A stretch of 64,000 nucleotides of DNA. It comes from Sesamum alatum (lineage: Eukaryota > Streptophyta > Magnoliopsida > Lamiales > Pedaliaceae). The first letter of the stretch is position 1, and each line of letters opens with the position of its first letter. The stretch is taken from positions 37,354,479 to 37,418,478 of the forward strand of contig JACGWO010000005.1 of the NCBI GenBank assembly GCA_034509735.1, read 5' to 3'. Shown here piece by piece: positions 46,504 to 57,800 of this stretch. The notes under the pieces are model-generated. The model saw nothing but the letters and a program-made list of their open reading frames with translations. It was not told the origin of the DNA and made no database searches. Both the position numbers and the translations under genes were made by a program.

Positions 46504-48771
46504 GCCCCCTCACAAGTTGGACTTTGGGTCAAAGATACCAAGCCCAACTTGGCACATAAGAAACTGAACTGCGGACCGATGAGCGCCTTAGTAAACACGT
46601 CTGCAACCTGGAACCGAGATGCAATATGTACAGGGTGAATGAGGCCTTCCTTGAACTTATTTCTCACCACATGACAGTCTATCTCTAAATGCTTTGTCCT
46701 CTTGTGGAAAACTAGATTTGCCGTGATGTGCAAAGCCGCTTTGTTGTCGCAGTAAAAAGGTACAGGTTTCTGTATTTCAAGACCTAGTTCCTCCATTACA
46801 TACGTGATCCATGTAAGCTCACAGACTGTGGACGCCATGCTCCTATATTATGTTTCTGCCGTGGACCTTGAAACTGTGACCTGTTTCTTAGTTTTCCATG
46901 AAATTGCGGAGGGCCCCAAGAAGATGCAGTAACCGGTTAGAGACTTCCTTGACTCCGTGCATGCCGCCCAATCTGCATCACAAAAACATGTTAGTTTAAG
47001 GCTATTATCAAAAGGGAAAAAAAAAACCTGTTGTGGGCCTTCCTTTTAGATATCTGACCAAATGCAGTGCTGCGTCCCAGTGCTCCTTGCAAGGGCGCTG
47101 TAGGTGTTGGCTCAATTACTGAGCTGCGTAAGACACGTCCGGCCGAGTGAAGCCTAAATATAAAACCCTCCATACCAGCCTCCTATATCTGGTGGAATCA
47201 GCTAATTCTGCTTTCCCTTGGCTGCACAGCTTAATGCCCGCGGGAAGAGGTGTTCTGGCGGGTTTGGCCTGTGCAAGTCCCATGTCAGCTACAATGTCTA
47301 GCACGTACTTGCGCTGGGATATCAACAAACCTTCTGCTGACCGTGCGATCTCAACTCCCAGAAAATATTTGGCTTCTCCTAAATCCTTACTAGTGAACAA
47401 ACGATGCAAGTAGTCTTTCACTTCTTGTATTTTTGTGTCTGTGGTTGCAGTCAACAATATGTCGTCTACGTAGACTATCAAAACAACTAACTCATCTTGA
47501 TCCCCCTTTCTGAAAAGGCAGTGATCATGCTGTGACTGAAAGAACCCAAAATTCCTAACCTTTTCAATGAAGATTTGGTTCCATTGCCTTGAAGCTTGCT
47601 TTAACCCGTACAAGGACTTCAATAATTTGCAAACTTGGCCTGGTGGGACTGAATATCCCTCTGGAGGATCCATATATATATATATATATATATATATATC
47701 TTCTTCGAGGTTCCCATGTAGAAAAGCGTTATTAATGTCGATCTGATGCAGCGGCCACCCCTTAGATGCTACCATAGTAAGCAGAATTCTGACAGTGGCT
47801 GGTTTAGTTACTGGTGCGAAACAGTCCGTGTAGTCGACCCCCTCCACCTGGCTATACCCTTTAGCCACGAGTCTCACCTTGTGTCTATCGACTCTTCCTT
47901 CAGGTGTCAGTTTCAGCTTATATATCCACTTGCAGCCGATGCATTTCTTTCCTTCCGGGAGCTGTGCAAGTGCCCAAGTCCCATTCCTCTCCAAGGCTGC
48001 AATTTCCGAGGCCATTGCCTGTTTCCACATCTCATTTCCTTCAGCCTCCTTGTAGCTACGTGGTTCCTGCAAGGAAGCCAAAGAGTCTGCAAAGTACGAG
48101 TATTCCAGAGAAACTGAAGCAATACCAACACAAGACATATCCTGAGACAAAGTACAAACAAAATCATTGAACCTCGCAGGCCTCACAACCTGACGAGTAG
48201 ACCTCCTCAACTGGGGCAGAGACACCCCTTGTTCAGAAATTTTCTTATTTTCAGAATCATCATTTTGTGGTTCTCCTAAGTCTGCCACTGGCAAAGGGCA
48301 AGGCATCACACTGCCCTGTTCATTCTTGAAGGGAAAAATCCCTTCCTGAAACACCACATCTCTAAAAATGATCACAGTTTTATTATCCATATCATACAGC
48401 CTGTACCTTTTTTGTTCGTGGGCATATCCTAAAAGAACGCACTTATGAGCATGTTGATCAAATTTTCCTTTGTTTGGAGCCACGTTAGTGGCGTAACAAA
48501 GACAACCAATAATTCTTAAGTGGTCATAGTTGGCCTGCCGCTTGTGCAGGACTTCAAAAGGGGTTTTCCACCTAAGAGTGGGTGTGGGCAATCGATTTAT
48601 TAGATATGTTGCAGTAAGTAAAGTTTCAGTCCAAAATCTCTTAGGGAAGCCTGCTTGAAACATTAGAGCCCTTGCTACTTGCAAGAGGTGCTGATGTTTC
48701 CTTTCAACAACACCATTCTGTTGTGGTGTGTGTACACAAGTTCTTTGGTGTAAGATTCCTAAACTTTGCAT
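46446..48771 (-). pseudogene. Copia B integrase C-part, RT and RNase H
   Basis: From the integrase end ([40 protein letters not shown]) through RT (MWKQAMASEIAALERNGTW, ASRQWNQIF, the catalytic VLIVYVDDILLTA, KDLGEAKYFLGVEIARS), one frame is open for 551 residues to a TAA at 47116-47118. RNase H follows in another frame (YCDNKAALHI, KHLEIDCHVVRNKF, DVFTKAL), running into the LTR. An (AT)n tract at 47672-47699 inserts alternating Tyr-Ile into the RT. Confidence 0.9.
47672..47699. repeat. (AT)14 microsatellite inside the copia B RT
   Basis: The run is read in frame on the minus strand as alternating Ile and Tyr between the conserved LHGNLEED and MDPPEGY motifs, where related elements have only one or two residues. 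Confidence 0.9.
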
Positions 48772-48777
48772 GAGGGA

Positions 48778-49100
48778 CTAACTCTCTTTACATGTGAATT
48801 CTGTACCATTATCAGTCCTGATGGTCTTAACAATACCATTAAATTGGGTGTTAATCATCTTTATGAAGTATTTTAACTTCTGAACAGTTTGGGACTTATG
48901 TGTCATCAAATATATCCATGTGGCCCTAGTAAAATCATCAACAATAGTCAACATGAATTGGTAATTAGAGGAAGAGAAATCCCTATATAGTCCCCACACA
49001 TCGACATGGACAAGCTCAAATGGTTTCTTAGTCCTTGTATCACTAGCAGGAAAAGGACTCCTGTGTTGTTTGGCTAAGGGACAAATATCACAAAAAGAAG
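48778..49100 (-). pseudogene. Copia B integrase core, N-part
   Basis: Reads CPLAKQ-type zinc-region residues near 49075, then VDDFTRATWIYLMTHKSQTV and IRTDNGTEFTCKES, followed by an in-frame TAG at 48778-48780. These are the first two acidic residues of the DDE integrase core. Confidence 0.85.
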
Positions 49101-49104
49101 ACTT

Positions 49105-49745
49105 CTACTCATGGATTAAAGTTTCGTTTCCAACAAACGTTTCGAGTTTATAAATATTAGAAATTTTTCGAAAACATTTCGGAAACGCTCTGGAAAAATC
49201 ATAAAATTAAAGAAACATACATAATACTCATAGAAAAGAATTAAAATATTACCTTTCTTTTTTTAATCAAATATATGTAGTTTAATTTTGTATCATTTAG
49301 CCAATTTACATTATTTTTATGTAGTATAATTATGTATTTGGAGTTATTAATTGATGTAGTTGCTATTGAAACTAAATAATAATATAATATTTATGTTTAA
49401 CTATGTGTTATAAAATATCTATATTACATTGATACTTATATATATAACATTACTAATTTAGCTTAATATTAAATTTGTTATCATTAAATGAAATACTTAT
49501 GTATAACACAAGAATTTATATATTTGTAGCTAAAATTATGAAATAAGTGTTTCGCTGAAAAATTAGGAAAAATAAAAAAGTTTCTTAGGAAACTCAAAGA
49601 TTTCGAAGGAAAAATAAGAAAAATGAAGTGTTTTGAAGGAAACTAGATAATTTCGAAACAACCATGTATTTTTATTTCCATAACATCGAAAAGTGAAACG
49701 TTTCCATAGTTTCGATGGAAACGCATGGAAATTTTAAACCATGGG
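49105..49745. mobile_element. Inverted-repeat insertion inside copia B
   Basis: Left end catggattaaagtttcgttt and right end, reverse complemented, catggtttaaaatttccatg, with further inverted similarity (gtttccaac/gtttccat). The interior is very AT-rich and full of tttcg/cgaaa motifs. It replaces roughly 100 codons of the GAG-pre-integrase region. No target duplication was found, so a deletion probably accompanied the insertion. Confidence 0.6.
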
Positions 49746-51126
49746 TGCAACCATCTTTATCAAACAAAACAGCAACAGAGGCATCAATGCATAGTTTGCT
49801 TACTGAAAGTAAATTGAGCTTAAAAGAAGGGACATATAGCACATCCTTAAGAATGATATTTTCAGTGATTTTTATGTGCCCTTTGTGAGTAACTTGTTTC
49901 TTGGAACCATCAGGCAACCTAACCCAAGCATTTTCATCAACAGATTTGTAATCACAGAAAGCAGATAACGAAGCACTCATGTGCACAGACGCCCCACTGT
50001 CAATGATCCACAAGTTATTACACAAGACATGTTTCATTTGGTTAGGAGCAATACCTGCAAATCCTTTAAAATCTGCGTGGTTAGTATCACCTTGTTCCAC
50101 CTGCCTCTGCTCCTCCATGATTCTCATCAGTTCATTCTTGACTGCCTGATTCAAAGTCATCCCTGCCTCTGATCCTGTGTTTCCTTCACTTGCCTGAGTG
50201 ACTGCATTTGCAGCTCGTCTGGGGTTGCCTCCTGGTTTCTTCTTCTGGTCCATAAGAGCTTTATACCACTCAGGGAAACCATGCAACTTGAAGCAGGTCT
50301 CACGAGTGTGCCCAACTTTGTCACAATGATCGCAATGCAACGACAATTTATCCACGATCCCCTTTCTCTTTTGTCCAGAGTTGTGAGGTCCCTGCCTCCC
50401 ACATTCTTGATACTTGGCATTCATAGCCCCATCTTGTACATTTCCAGTATTGACCTGGCGTTGTTTCTCTACCCTGGTGACCATTGAATACGCTCTAGCC
50501 ACTGTGGGAAAGGGATCCATGAGGAGCACTTGGTTAATCACATGTTCATACGAGTCGTCCAGACCCATGAGAAATTGAATCAGCTGGGTGGACTCATTTC
50601 TGTCTGAGAGTATCTTGCTCACTCCACAATTACACGGTGGCAATGGTGCCAGGCAGGCCTGCTCATCCCAGAGTTTTTTCAGCTTCGTGAAGTAAACAGA
50701 TACTCCCATGTTTCCTTGCTTTAAAGATGATATTTCCCTTTGGATCTAGTACAATAGGGGGCCATTACTTTCCCAAAACCTTGACTCAAGATCCAGCCAT
50801 AAGCTTCGTGCCGAAGTGGTGTACAAAAACGCCTCGGCTATGTCCTTCGAGAGGGCATTCAACAACCAAGATACCACCATTGAATCCCCTCGTTCCCACT
50901 GCTCGATCTCCATTTTCCCTCCTTCGGGCGGTTCTGAAGACCCATCAATAAACCCCATTTTCCCCTTTGCTTTGAGGGCAAAACGTATCGATCGGCTCCA
51001 AGCTAAGTAATTGCTTCCATCTAACACGGCTGAAACCAAAATCATCCCCGGGTGATCTCCCGTCTGCGTTCGCCAGACCTCTCCACCCCCTTGCGTCTTT
51101 TGTTCTACAACCTCCTTTCCTGCCAT
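49746..51126 (-). pseudogene. Copia B gag and protease
   Basis: It starts at MAGKEVVEQK (51126). Gag motifs are GSNYLAWSRSIRFALKAKGK, EIEQWERGDSMVVSWLLNAL and LWLDLESRF; then a TAG at 50746-50748 in the same frame, a CCHC knuckle CDHCDKVGHTRETC, and the protease site LWIIDSGASVHMSA near 50010. The frame ends at the inserted repeat. Confidence 0.9.
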
Positions 51127-51260
51127 CCCTTCAATTTCTTGAAACCCAAAGAAAAACAAACAAAGCAAACTAAACCCTAAAATTCAAGAACAGAGGATTT
51201 TCCTTAAAGAAATTCTAGCGTAGCAGGATCAGAGACCATCACAGGATGGCTCTCATACCA

Positions 51261-51583
51261 TGCTTGAAACCGGGACGACAGACAGCCATAGTCAACTGGA
51301 AATAAAGCTCACAAGATGAAAATAAACTTTGCTCTCTCTGCTATTCGAGGTGTAGAAAGAAAACTTGTTTTTTTACAACAGAGAAGCAGTCCTCTTTAAA
51401 TAAGGCAGCATCAGCAAAAAGAATAACGAATTTAACAAATTAACTGCTGCCAAACCAATATAACAACTAAACCAAAAACGGTAAAGAAACTACTAAAGCG
51501 TGCAAAAGAACAAATACAACAAACGCTACTCTAGATAAATGCGTTTTCCAGAAGGAGGAGAGGAGACTTGAGGGTTTTTAGCA
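51261..51583 (-). repeat. 5' LTR of copia B
   Basis: It begins tgcttgaaaccggg and ends gggtttttagca, 323 bp, adjacent to the PBS at 51249-51260. Confidence 0.95.
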
Positions 51584-51915
51584 CTAGTTAAAGTTTTTTG
51601 GGAACTCATACCTTTTACCTTAAACTTTGATGCTTTCTTAATGCTTTTTACCTGTATGTTTAATTCTCTTTTCACTCTGTTTTGCATTGTAGCCAGAGTT
51701 GGGAATCAACAAAATTTTGATAGTAGATTGGGATGTACATCATGGTAATGGTACCCAGAAGATGTTCTACAATGATCCTCGACTACTTTTCTTCTTGGTG
51801 CATCGGTATTCAGAAGTTATTGCTTTCTGATGTTGTTGAATTTTCTGAAGAAATAAATATGCAAATGACACTACACTGCCACTGCCATGAAGTTGGATAC
51901 CACATGCTACACAGT

Positions 51916-52945
51916 AGGGGTGACAAATGGGCGAGTTGGGTCGGGTTTGGTTTGGTTTGGGTTAGGTTCAAATGGGTTCAAAATGTGTCTAAATTAATTG
52001 GTTTAAAACGGGTGGGATTGGGTCGATCGTAACCATTTCTTTACATTTAATCTTTAAAAGGTTCAAAGTTTTAGATAATAATAAGATGATAATATCTTTA
52101 CTACTACTTGTAATATAATATGTTCAAGCTTGTATTATTCATTATCCCTATGAAGTAACCAAGTGCATTAAAGTTTCATTTGTTAAATTATAAAATAAAA
52201 ACTCTTAACGTATACAAAGTACTGCATTTTCAAAACAAATCATGAAATGAATAGTTTTGTAATCAATTTATCCATATATTTGTCTATTTTAGTGTAGATG
52301 TTAGTTCATTATTAATTGTTATTAGGTATTTGATATTTGATGTGGATTGAAATTCATAATATAATGGTATATTGTTGATTTATTAAAAAAAGAAAAAAGA
52401 AATTTTATATGGTCACATAAGAGTTTGCAAGTTTTGACTATCTTATAAAATCCTTCATTTTCCTTTTGTTTCTCATTAATTTGAAAAATATTAATTTACA
52501 AAAGATGATTTGGGAAATTTATTTCTTTTAAAAATGTGAAAAGTTAGAAAATATAAAAGTAGTTAGTGGTATGTCGTACAACAAATTAACAATGAATTTA
52601 AATAATTAAATCATGGATTGGACACGTATAAGACCCATCACCAACCCATAAAGACCCAAGGTGCAACAAATTTAATTAATTTCAAATTTTCAACCAAAAC
52701 ATACTAAATATGTTTTGATAAATTTATTTGTTATAAAAGAATGTGTTAAAAGTTATAAAATATGAAGTAGTTAGTGATACATACTACAACTAGATCAATA
52801 ATAACTTTAAACAATTAAACCATGGGTTAGACCTATTTAATACCCATTACTAACCCATCATCAACCCATATAAGACCCGGATTGTATAAAATTTAACTAA
52901 GTTCAACCCACTTAAACCCATTGTAAAATATTTTAGATGCAACCC
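51916..52945. mobile_element. hAT-like MITE, right end not resolved
   Basis: The left end aggggtgacaaatgggcgag with following gggtt repeats, and the right part with repeated aaccca motifs (cccatataagacccgg, cacttaaacccattg), are typical of plant hAT MITEs. The right terminal repeat was not found. It lies in the intron between exons 3 and 4 of the histone deacetylase pseudogene. Confidence 0.5.
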
Positions 52946-53916
52946 AACTCAAAGCTACTTGGATTGGTTAAATGATGATTACTTACATTGCACTATTATA
53001 TCCTTCATTAATGAAATTGAAGCATGTAAAATCTTTTACAATGGTTAAAAACTAAAAATGATTGTTTAGAAAATAAGAAAATAAGAGAAAGTTGAGTGGA
53101 TTGTGAATGTGGTCATATATGACTGACAGACTTGTTGATGGAATTTAAATAAGTACATAAGTTTTGGGCAAACTAGAGGATATTATGATCTAACTGATTT
53201 TCATAGTTATCTAAAGTCCTTTTCTTATTTTTATCTATCTAAAATATGGTATGTTGTGACATAAAATCCAGACATTCTTTTTTTAAAAAATCAAATTTCC
53301 CTCATAAGCATCTTTGAGTTTGTTTGTATTTTTCTCCAACATTGTTGCTAATATGTCTTCGGTTCTCCATTATGTTTGAAATTTATAAAAAGTAGATTAA
53401 GTTTACAATGTGTCTTTGTGGATGATTACTTGCTCTAATCTATGTGATTTTGACATTTTGCCACTTGCAAACAGATTTTATGTAGTTATTTGTGTGTTAA
53501 AGTAAACTGAGTTAAATAACCATGCTAAAGGAAGTGTCTTAAATCCTATTATACATCAGCTGTTAATACTTGAACCAATTTTGCTTCTCTGCATGGCAAT
53601 GAAACTAAAATTTTTGTATCAATTAGGCATGATTTGGAAGATTCTATCCATATGTTAATGATGGGTTGTATAACATGTCCGGAGATAGTGTGTATCAAGA
53701 GTTTCATGGTAAAATCAAGCTAAATTCCTTTGGTAATAGCACTTAAATAGAACCTCCAGTAAGAACTAGTTATTAGTATTCTACATTGAAAGATTAGTAG
53801 GAATACATTGAAAAGTATACATGTCTTGTGAATTTGTTGGTTCCATGATATCATACTTCATGTGTCGTCAGTGAATACCTTAAAGGACTGCGGTTACAGT
53901 TGGGAATAATTGAAGT

Positions 53917-54519
53917 ATGTTTAACTTGATCACAGAAACAGAGCTGTATATCGTTTGTGATATAGGTAAAGGTGCGCTAGCTATTTTGAGAGAATGGCAA
54001 AGGGAGCTTGAGGAGAAGCTGAAGGCGAGCGGAGATGAGTTGAAGACTTGCAAGCATGAGGTAGCTCGGTTGAGGAAGAACAACAAGAGGCTCACTGCTG
54101 CTTGGGATAAAGCAGAGAAGGCTCTCGACATTGAGATTACTATTGGTGACAAGTTTCTTGAGTCTGAGGTTGGCAAGAAACGGCTGAAAGAGGCCAAGAA
54201 TTCTGGGGTCGATGAGTTCAAGAAGTCTGAGGCCTTTCACAGTGAAATGTTTGATGCAGCTTCTGGTATCTTTGATGAGGCGATGATGTTATGTCGTGAG
54301 AGGCTTCCCGGTGGTTCAGAGAGTGGCTTTCCAGTAAATTCATCCCGGTGTCGACTAGTCGGGTTGAGACAAGCTCAACTGGAGGTGTTAAGCTATTGCT
54401 CAGCTGAGGAGGCTGGGGTCCTGCGGATCCACATGTTTCTCCTTTCTTTTGCTGTTAGTAAGTTCTCTTTTTTGCTGTTAAATCTAATTTTCGGCTTCTT
54501 AGACTTGGCAGGACAATAG
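53917..54519 (+). CDS. Coiled-coil protein of unknown function, probably transposon-derived
   Basis: 200 residues read open. Residues about 20-85 form a charged coiled coil (ILREWQRELEEKLKASGDEL, EVARLRKNNKRLTAAWDKAE). EFKKSEAFHSEMFDAASGIF follows, then a serine-rich part and a hydrophobic C-terminus that probably runs into non-coding sequence. The coil plus the FKKSEAF...MFDEA-type block resembles gag-like proteins often annotated as putative plant transposon proteins. No start, intron or promoter evidence was found. It may be a relic. Confidence 0.35.
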   Translation: MFNLITETELYIVCDIGKGALAILREWQRELEEKLKASGDELKTCKHEVARLRKNNKRLTAAWDKAEKALDIEITIGDKFLESEVGKKRLKEAKNSGVDEFKKSEAFHSEMFDAASGIFDEAMMLCRERLPGGSESGFPVNSSRCRLVGLRQAQLEVLSYCSAEEAGVLRIHMFLLSFAVSKFSFLLLNLIFGFLDLAGQ

Positions 54520-55291
54520 TTTGTCATGACCAAGTCTTTGGGTTTATCCTAATGTTTATTTCCATACTTCTCTTTAGCTTTCTATGGAAAAATTATCTTC
54601 TATGTAAATTCTTTTCTGGTTCTTTATTTGCATTATCTTCTGAAGGGAAAAATACATGAAAATATAAAGTTCATTAATATGTTTATCCCTCCTCTTACTT
54701 CTTTGCCTTTTTTGTGTTTCGTTCCTCAAATAAGTATAGTTTGAACACTCCATCAACATGCAAAATAGATCTACTGAATTTTCTTGCAAGATTCTGTAAT
54801 TAAGTAATGAAATGAGTGGAATTTCCTGAGATTATTACTTGCAAAGAGTCTTGGAAACTTTATGAATTTGCTGCAACCGAGGAATATTTTTGCGAGTAAA
54901 TGCAGAATTTCTTTGTAATTATGTGCTGAAATTTGTACAGTTCATCTCTTGAATTCTGTATTTGTATGTTATTGATATCAGATATACATAATAAAAAGCA
55001 TGCATATTTTGCGCCTCACGTCGATGAGGCTCGATGATCATCGGCTTGCTCGTCGGCCTTAGGCCACTTTTGTGCCCCTTGAGCATTTACAACTATGCTC
55101 TAATCTTCCCTAAAGCTCTTCACCAATGTACATTCTGTTTTATATCAAATGTCCGGCCTAAAACATTCAGCTCTATACAGAGGCCAAGAACCTTATACAA
55201 CTGAATGACTTTGGCAGAACTGCACATATATATATATATATATATACACACACAGATATATATACATTATATACACACATTCACATCTAAA
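54520..55291. other. Intergenic and 3' flank of the calmodulin-binding gene
   Basis: No gene. An (AT)n/(AC)n microsatellite lies at about 55224-55275 in the probable 3' UTR region. Confidence 0.5.
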
Positions 55292-56479
55292 TCAGGCTGT
55301 TTTAGATGTTCTTGGACTTTCTGAATCTTGAATGTTGATCACACATTCAAAAGCACCAACCAAGGCCTTAACCTTACTCTTCCTCATCTGAACCAGTTTG
55401 CTTGCAGTCTCTTCAATTACAGTATTCATCAACCCCGGATTCTTATTTTTCTCTTCCACAGCCTGACTATCACGAACACCTCTGACGGGATCGTTTCTTC
55501 TGTGCATGAACTCCCCATCAGAAATTAGCCTCCTTATGCTTTTCTCAAAGGAACCAGCATTTCCATTTTGGATTTCAAGAACTCTCGGTCTCCTGAACTT
55601 GAGCTTTCTGGGAGACGAATCCTTTTCTTCTTGGACAACTCTTCTAATCTTTATAGCCCTGCTCCTGATTTCTGCTGCCGAATCTGCTTTCCCATTCTGA
55701 TTTGAATTTGAACTGGGAGCAGTGACAGGGCCAGGGGAGTCTTCCTTAGCCAGATTTTCAGTTTGTTTTTCCTCCTTAGGTTCAACAACATGTATTATCT
55801 TCTCTGGAATGTTATCATAATTGGTTTTCTCGGTCTCAGACTTTGACTTAGTGACCTTTTTGGGCAAGCTCTTGCTAGTTCTACCCTTTGCAGTTAGAAC
55901 CTTGACAGCGGATCGCTGAGAAGATGAATTAGTAGGAGCAAGATAACTGCTTTTCTTGATTACCTTGGATGTTCTTATTATGTCCTTACCTTCATTGTTC
56001 CGACTCGTTCGTATATAACTTGAACTTTTCAAGAACGTTCCATTGGGCTGTTTCACTGCTGCCTTATGACATCTTGCACAAGGTTTCGGTTTTTGCTCAG
56101 TAGGCTGTTTTCTTGCAGAAACAGACACTGATTTTAACACCTTTTTTCCTCTGTTATTTCCTGCTGATCTCTTCTCCAGAACGACGTCTACGTCGTTATC
56201 TTGTTTTGGACCAAGAGGAGGCCTTGAGTTGGCTGGCATGGAACGCAGAGGCCTTGAGTTGACTGGAAAACTGGGTTTTATGCCATACTTGCAGAAATCA
56301 TGGCAAGAACCTATTGAGGCTCTGGGATAGTTTGATTCAGTGATTTGGAGATTTGAGTTGCCTGTTGAGTTTCTTCTTAGACGGCCGCCTTTCGGCCCGG
56401 TTTTCTGCAGGTTTATTGGGATATTGATGGCCACCTTACCCATTGTTGAGCAACAATCACAACTTGCAAAGCTGCGCAT
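55292..56479 (-). CDS. Plant calmodulin-binding-domain protein
   Basis: An intact 395-residue, strongly basic, serine- and lysine-rich protein in a single exon. Most of it is low-complexity and disordered-like (for example GRTSKSLPKKVTKSKSETEK). The C-terminal region, residues about 349-385, reads GLMNTVIEETASKLVQMRKS and KVKALVGAFECVINIQD. This is the plant-specific calmodulin-binding domain (PF07839), an amphipathic helix that binds Ca2+/calmodulin. Only one such domain is present and the protein is shorter than PICBP-type members. A Cys pair (CDCC) lies near the N-terminus. Its substrate or partner is not visible; a role in calcium signalling is inferred from the domain only. The start is the first ATG of the frame, though an upstream exon cannot be excluded. 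Confidence 0.85.
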   Translation of the reverse strand: MRSFASCDCCSTMGKVAINIPINLQKTGPKGGRLRRNSTGNSNLQITESNYPRASIGSCHDFCKYGIKPSFPVNSRPLRSMPANSRPPLGPKQDNDVDVVLEKRSAGNNRGKKVLKSVSVSARKQPTEQKPKPCARCHKAAVKQPNGTFLKSSSYIRTSRNNEGKDIIRTSKVIKKSSYLAPTNSSSQRSAVKVLTAKGRTSKSLPKKVTKSKSETEKTNYDNIPEKIIHVVEPKEEKQTENLAKEDSPGPVTAPSSNSNQNGKADSAAEIRSRAIKIRRVVQEEKDSSPRKLKFRRPRVLEIQNGNAGSFEKSIRRLISDGEFMHRRNDPVRGVRDSQAVEEKNKNPGLMNTVIEETASKLVQMRKSKVKALVGAFECVINIQDSESPRTSKTA

Positions 56480-56745
56480 GAAGATGGAGGGGTTGAAGAT
56501 TGACTATATTCAAATACTATCCCAACTTTGCGTTCTTGTGGACTATGAATTATAATTTCATTTACTTTTTAAAATTTCTAAAATTTTTTTATGGACTAAG
56601 CGGATAAATTTGTTACAATATTTCAAAATTTTCCATCCACTTTGTTTGATTTTTTTTTTCTTCATAATTTAAAAAAAAAATTAAACTAAAAAGAAAAATA
56701 CAGCAAGGGTAAAATTGATCATTTTAAACTTCCATCCAAAAATTT

Positions 56746-56812
56746 TCAAACAATGAAGGTATTTGTAATTATGTTAAACTTCAAGAGAACTCGTTGTAAT
56801 TATCCTAAATAT
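56746..56812. mobile_element. Long-TIR MITE, half copy
   Basis: caaacaatgaaggtatttgt and the following aattatgttaaacttcaaga match one end of the MITE at 5964-6388. The other end was not found. Confidence 0.5.
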
Positions 56813-57033
56813 TTTGTGGTAATCCATTTGTGAACTGGAAAACGGGGTTTTAACGTCCAGGTTTGATTTGGTCCCGTATCCGTATACTAATTTTCCCAAA
56901 TAAGAAATTTCTTAGGAGAGGAACAACACAAGAAACATGCATAAAACAGTAATACCTCTTTCTTGATATCCTATTTATTCTTTATTTCTTCTTCTTACCC
57001 TAAACTCACCCTTCAACCTGCAAAAACAATCAC

Positions 57034-57036
<3 letters not shown>

Positions 57037-57068
<32 letters not shown>
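57037..57068 (+). repeat. A32 homopolymer
   Basis: Thirty-two consecutive A residues. Confidence 0.95.
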
Positions 57069-57069
<1 letters not shown>

Positions 57070-57759
57070 AATTACAAATTATGATTGATCCTTAGAGTTA
57101 GCAAAGAATTTTACCTTCCAAAGAGAAGAATTGGCAGAAAATGGTAGAAAACAAATTTTCATATACATATATATTATATATTTCTTTGTAGGAGGTTTAT
57201 GTAGAGTTTATCATTTGAATATCAATGGTCAAATGATGGAATTTAACACCATATTTTAAGTGGAGGAAGGATCAATCATTAATACTATCAAAAGAGAAGG
57301 AGATTGGGAGAAATTTAAGGAGGGCCAATAAAAACAAGAATGGGAATTTGTGTTTAAGAATTTGGTGTTATCTATTTTGGAGTTGGAATTCTTGCAAGAT
57401 TCCTACTTTTGGTGTATACTATGATAAGGTGTGATGTACGGATATAGATACGATGATATCGATGTCATTTGATATAGATATGATGATACATATTTTATAA
57501 AAGTTTTGAGATACGTAATTTATAAAAGTTTTGAGATGCGGTATGATTCCAATACAATTATTTTATAAATTTTGTTCATAAAAAGTATAAGTATGTAGAT
57601 ATGTAATATGCATGTAACTAATTGGTATATAATTTATAAGAATATAGATGCAGATATCATGAGAAATATGTTCATTTCAATAGTGTGTTAGATGTAAGCA
57701 AATAGATTTATGATTATAATATTGTTTGAAGAAAATCAAGTACATAGTTTTAATGGTTA

Positions 57760-57800
57760 CAACAACAACAACAACAACAACAATAATAATAATAATAATA
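57760..57800 (+). repeat. (AAC)n/(AAT)n microsatellite
   Basis: A compound trinucleotide tract that ends where the next MITE begins. Confidence 0.9.

Larger units (their letters stand above)
46183..51583 (-). mobile_element. Ty1/copia element B, young
   Basis: 3' LTR 46183-46503 and 5' LTR 51261-51583 differ by about five substitutions and two small indels. A perfect TSD, ctagt, lies at 46178-46182 and 51584-51588. The PBS complement gctctcatacca (51249-51260) has one change from the standard site; the polypurine-tract complement gccccctcac follows the 3' LTR. Most of the polyprotein stays in one frame, broken by TAG at 50746-50748 and 48778-48780, TAA at 47116-47118, and an inserted repeat at about 49105-49745. 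It sits in an intron of the histone deacetylase pseudogene, 12 bp after a splice donor. Confidence 0.95.
45624..53690 (+). pseudogene. Class II histone deacetylase (HDA5-like) pseudogene
   Basis: Four exon remnants keep HDAC spelling. Exon 1 (45624-45757) reads MGCINEDPSGR, a frame break near 45664, and GLIFDERMCKHSS...HPENPNRIRAIW before gtagtt. Exon 2 (about 46042-46170) ends VRSPGHHAEEAEAMGFCLYN, then NER before gtgaga; it lacks about ten codons after NN, and most sequence between exons 1 and 2 of the family is missing. Exon 3 (51693-51805) reads [20 protein letters not shown] through FFLVHR, joining in phase with exon 2. Exon 4 (from 53627) reads FGRFYPYVNDGLYNMS after a one-base loss. 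The active-site HH of PGHHAE and the zinc-binding D and H of DWDVHH are kept, but the domain is not complete. Introns survive, so this is a DNA-level duplicate, not a retrocopy. Confidence 0.85.
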
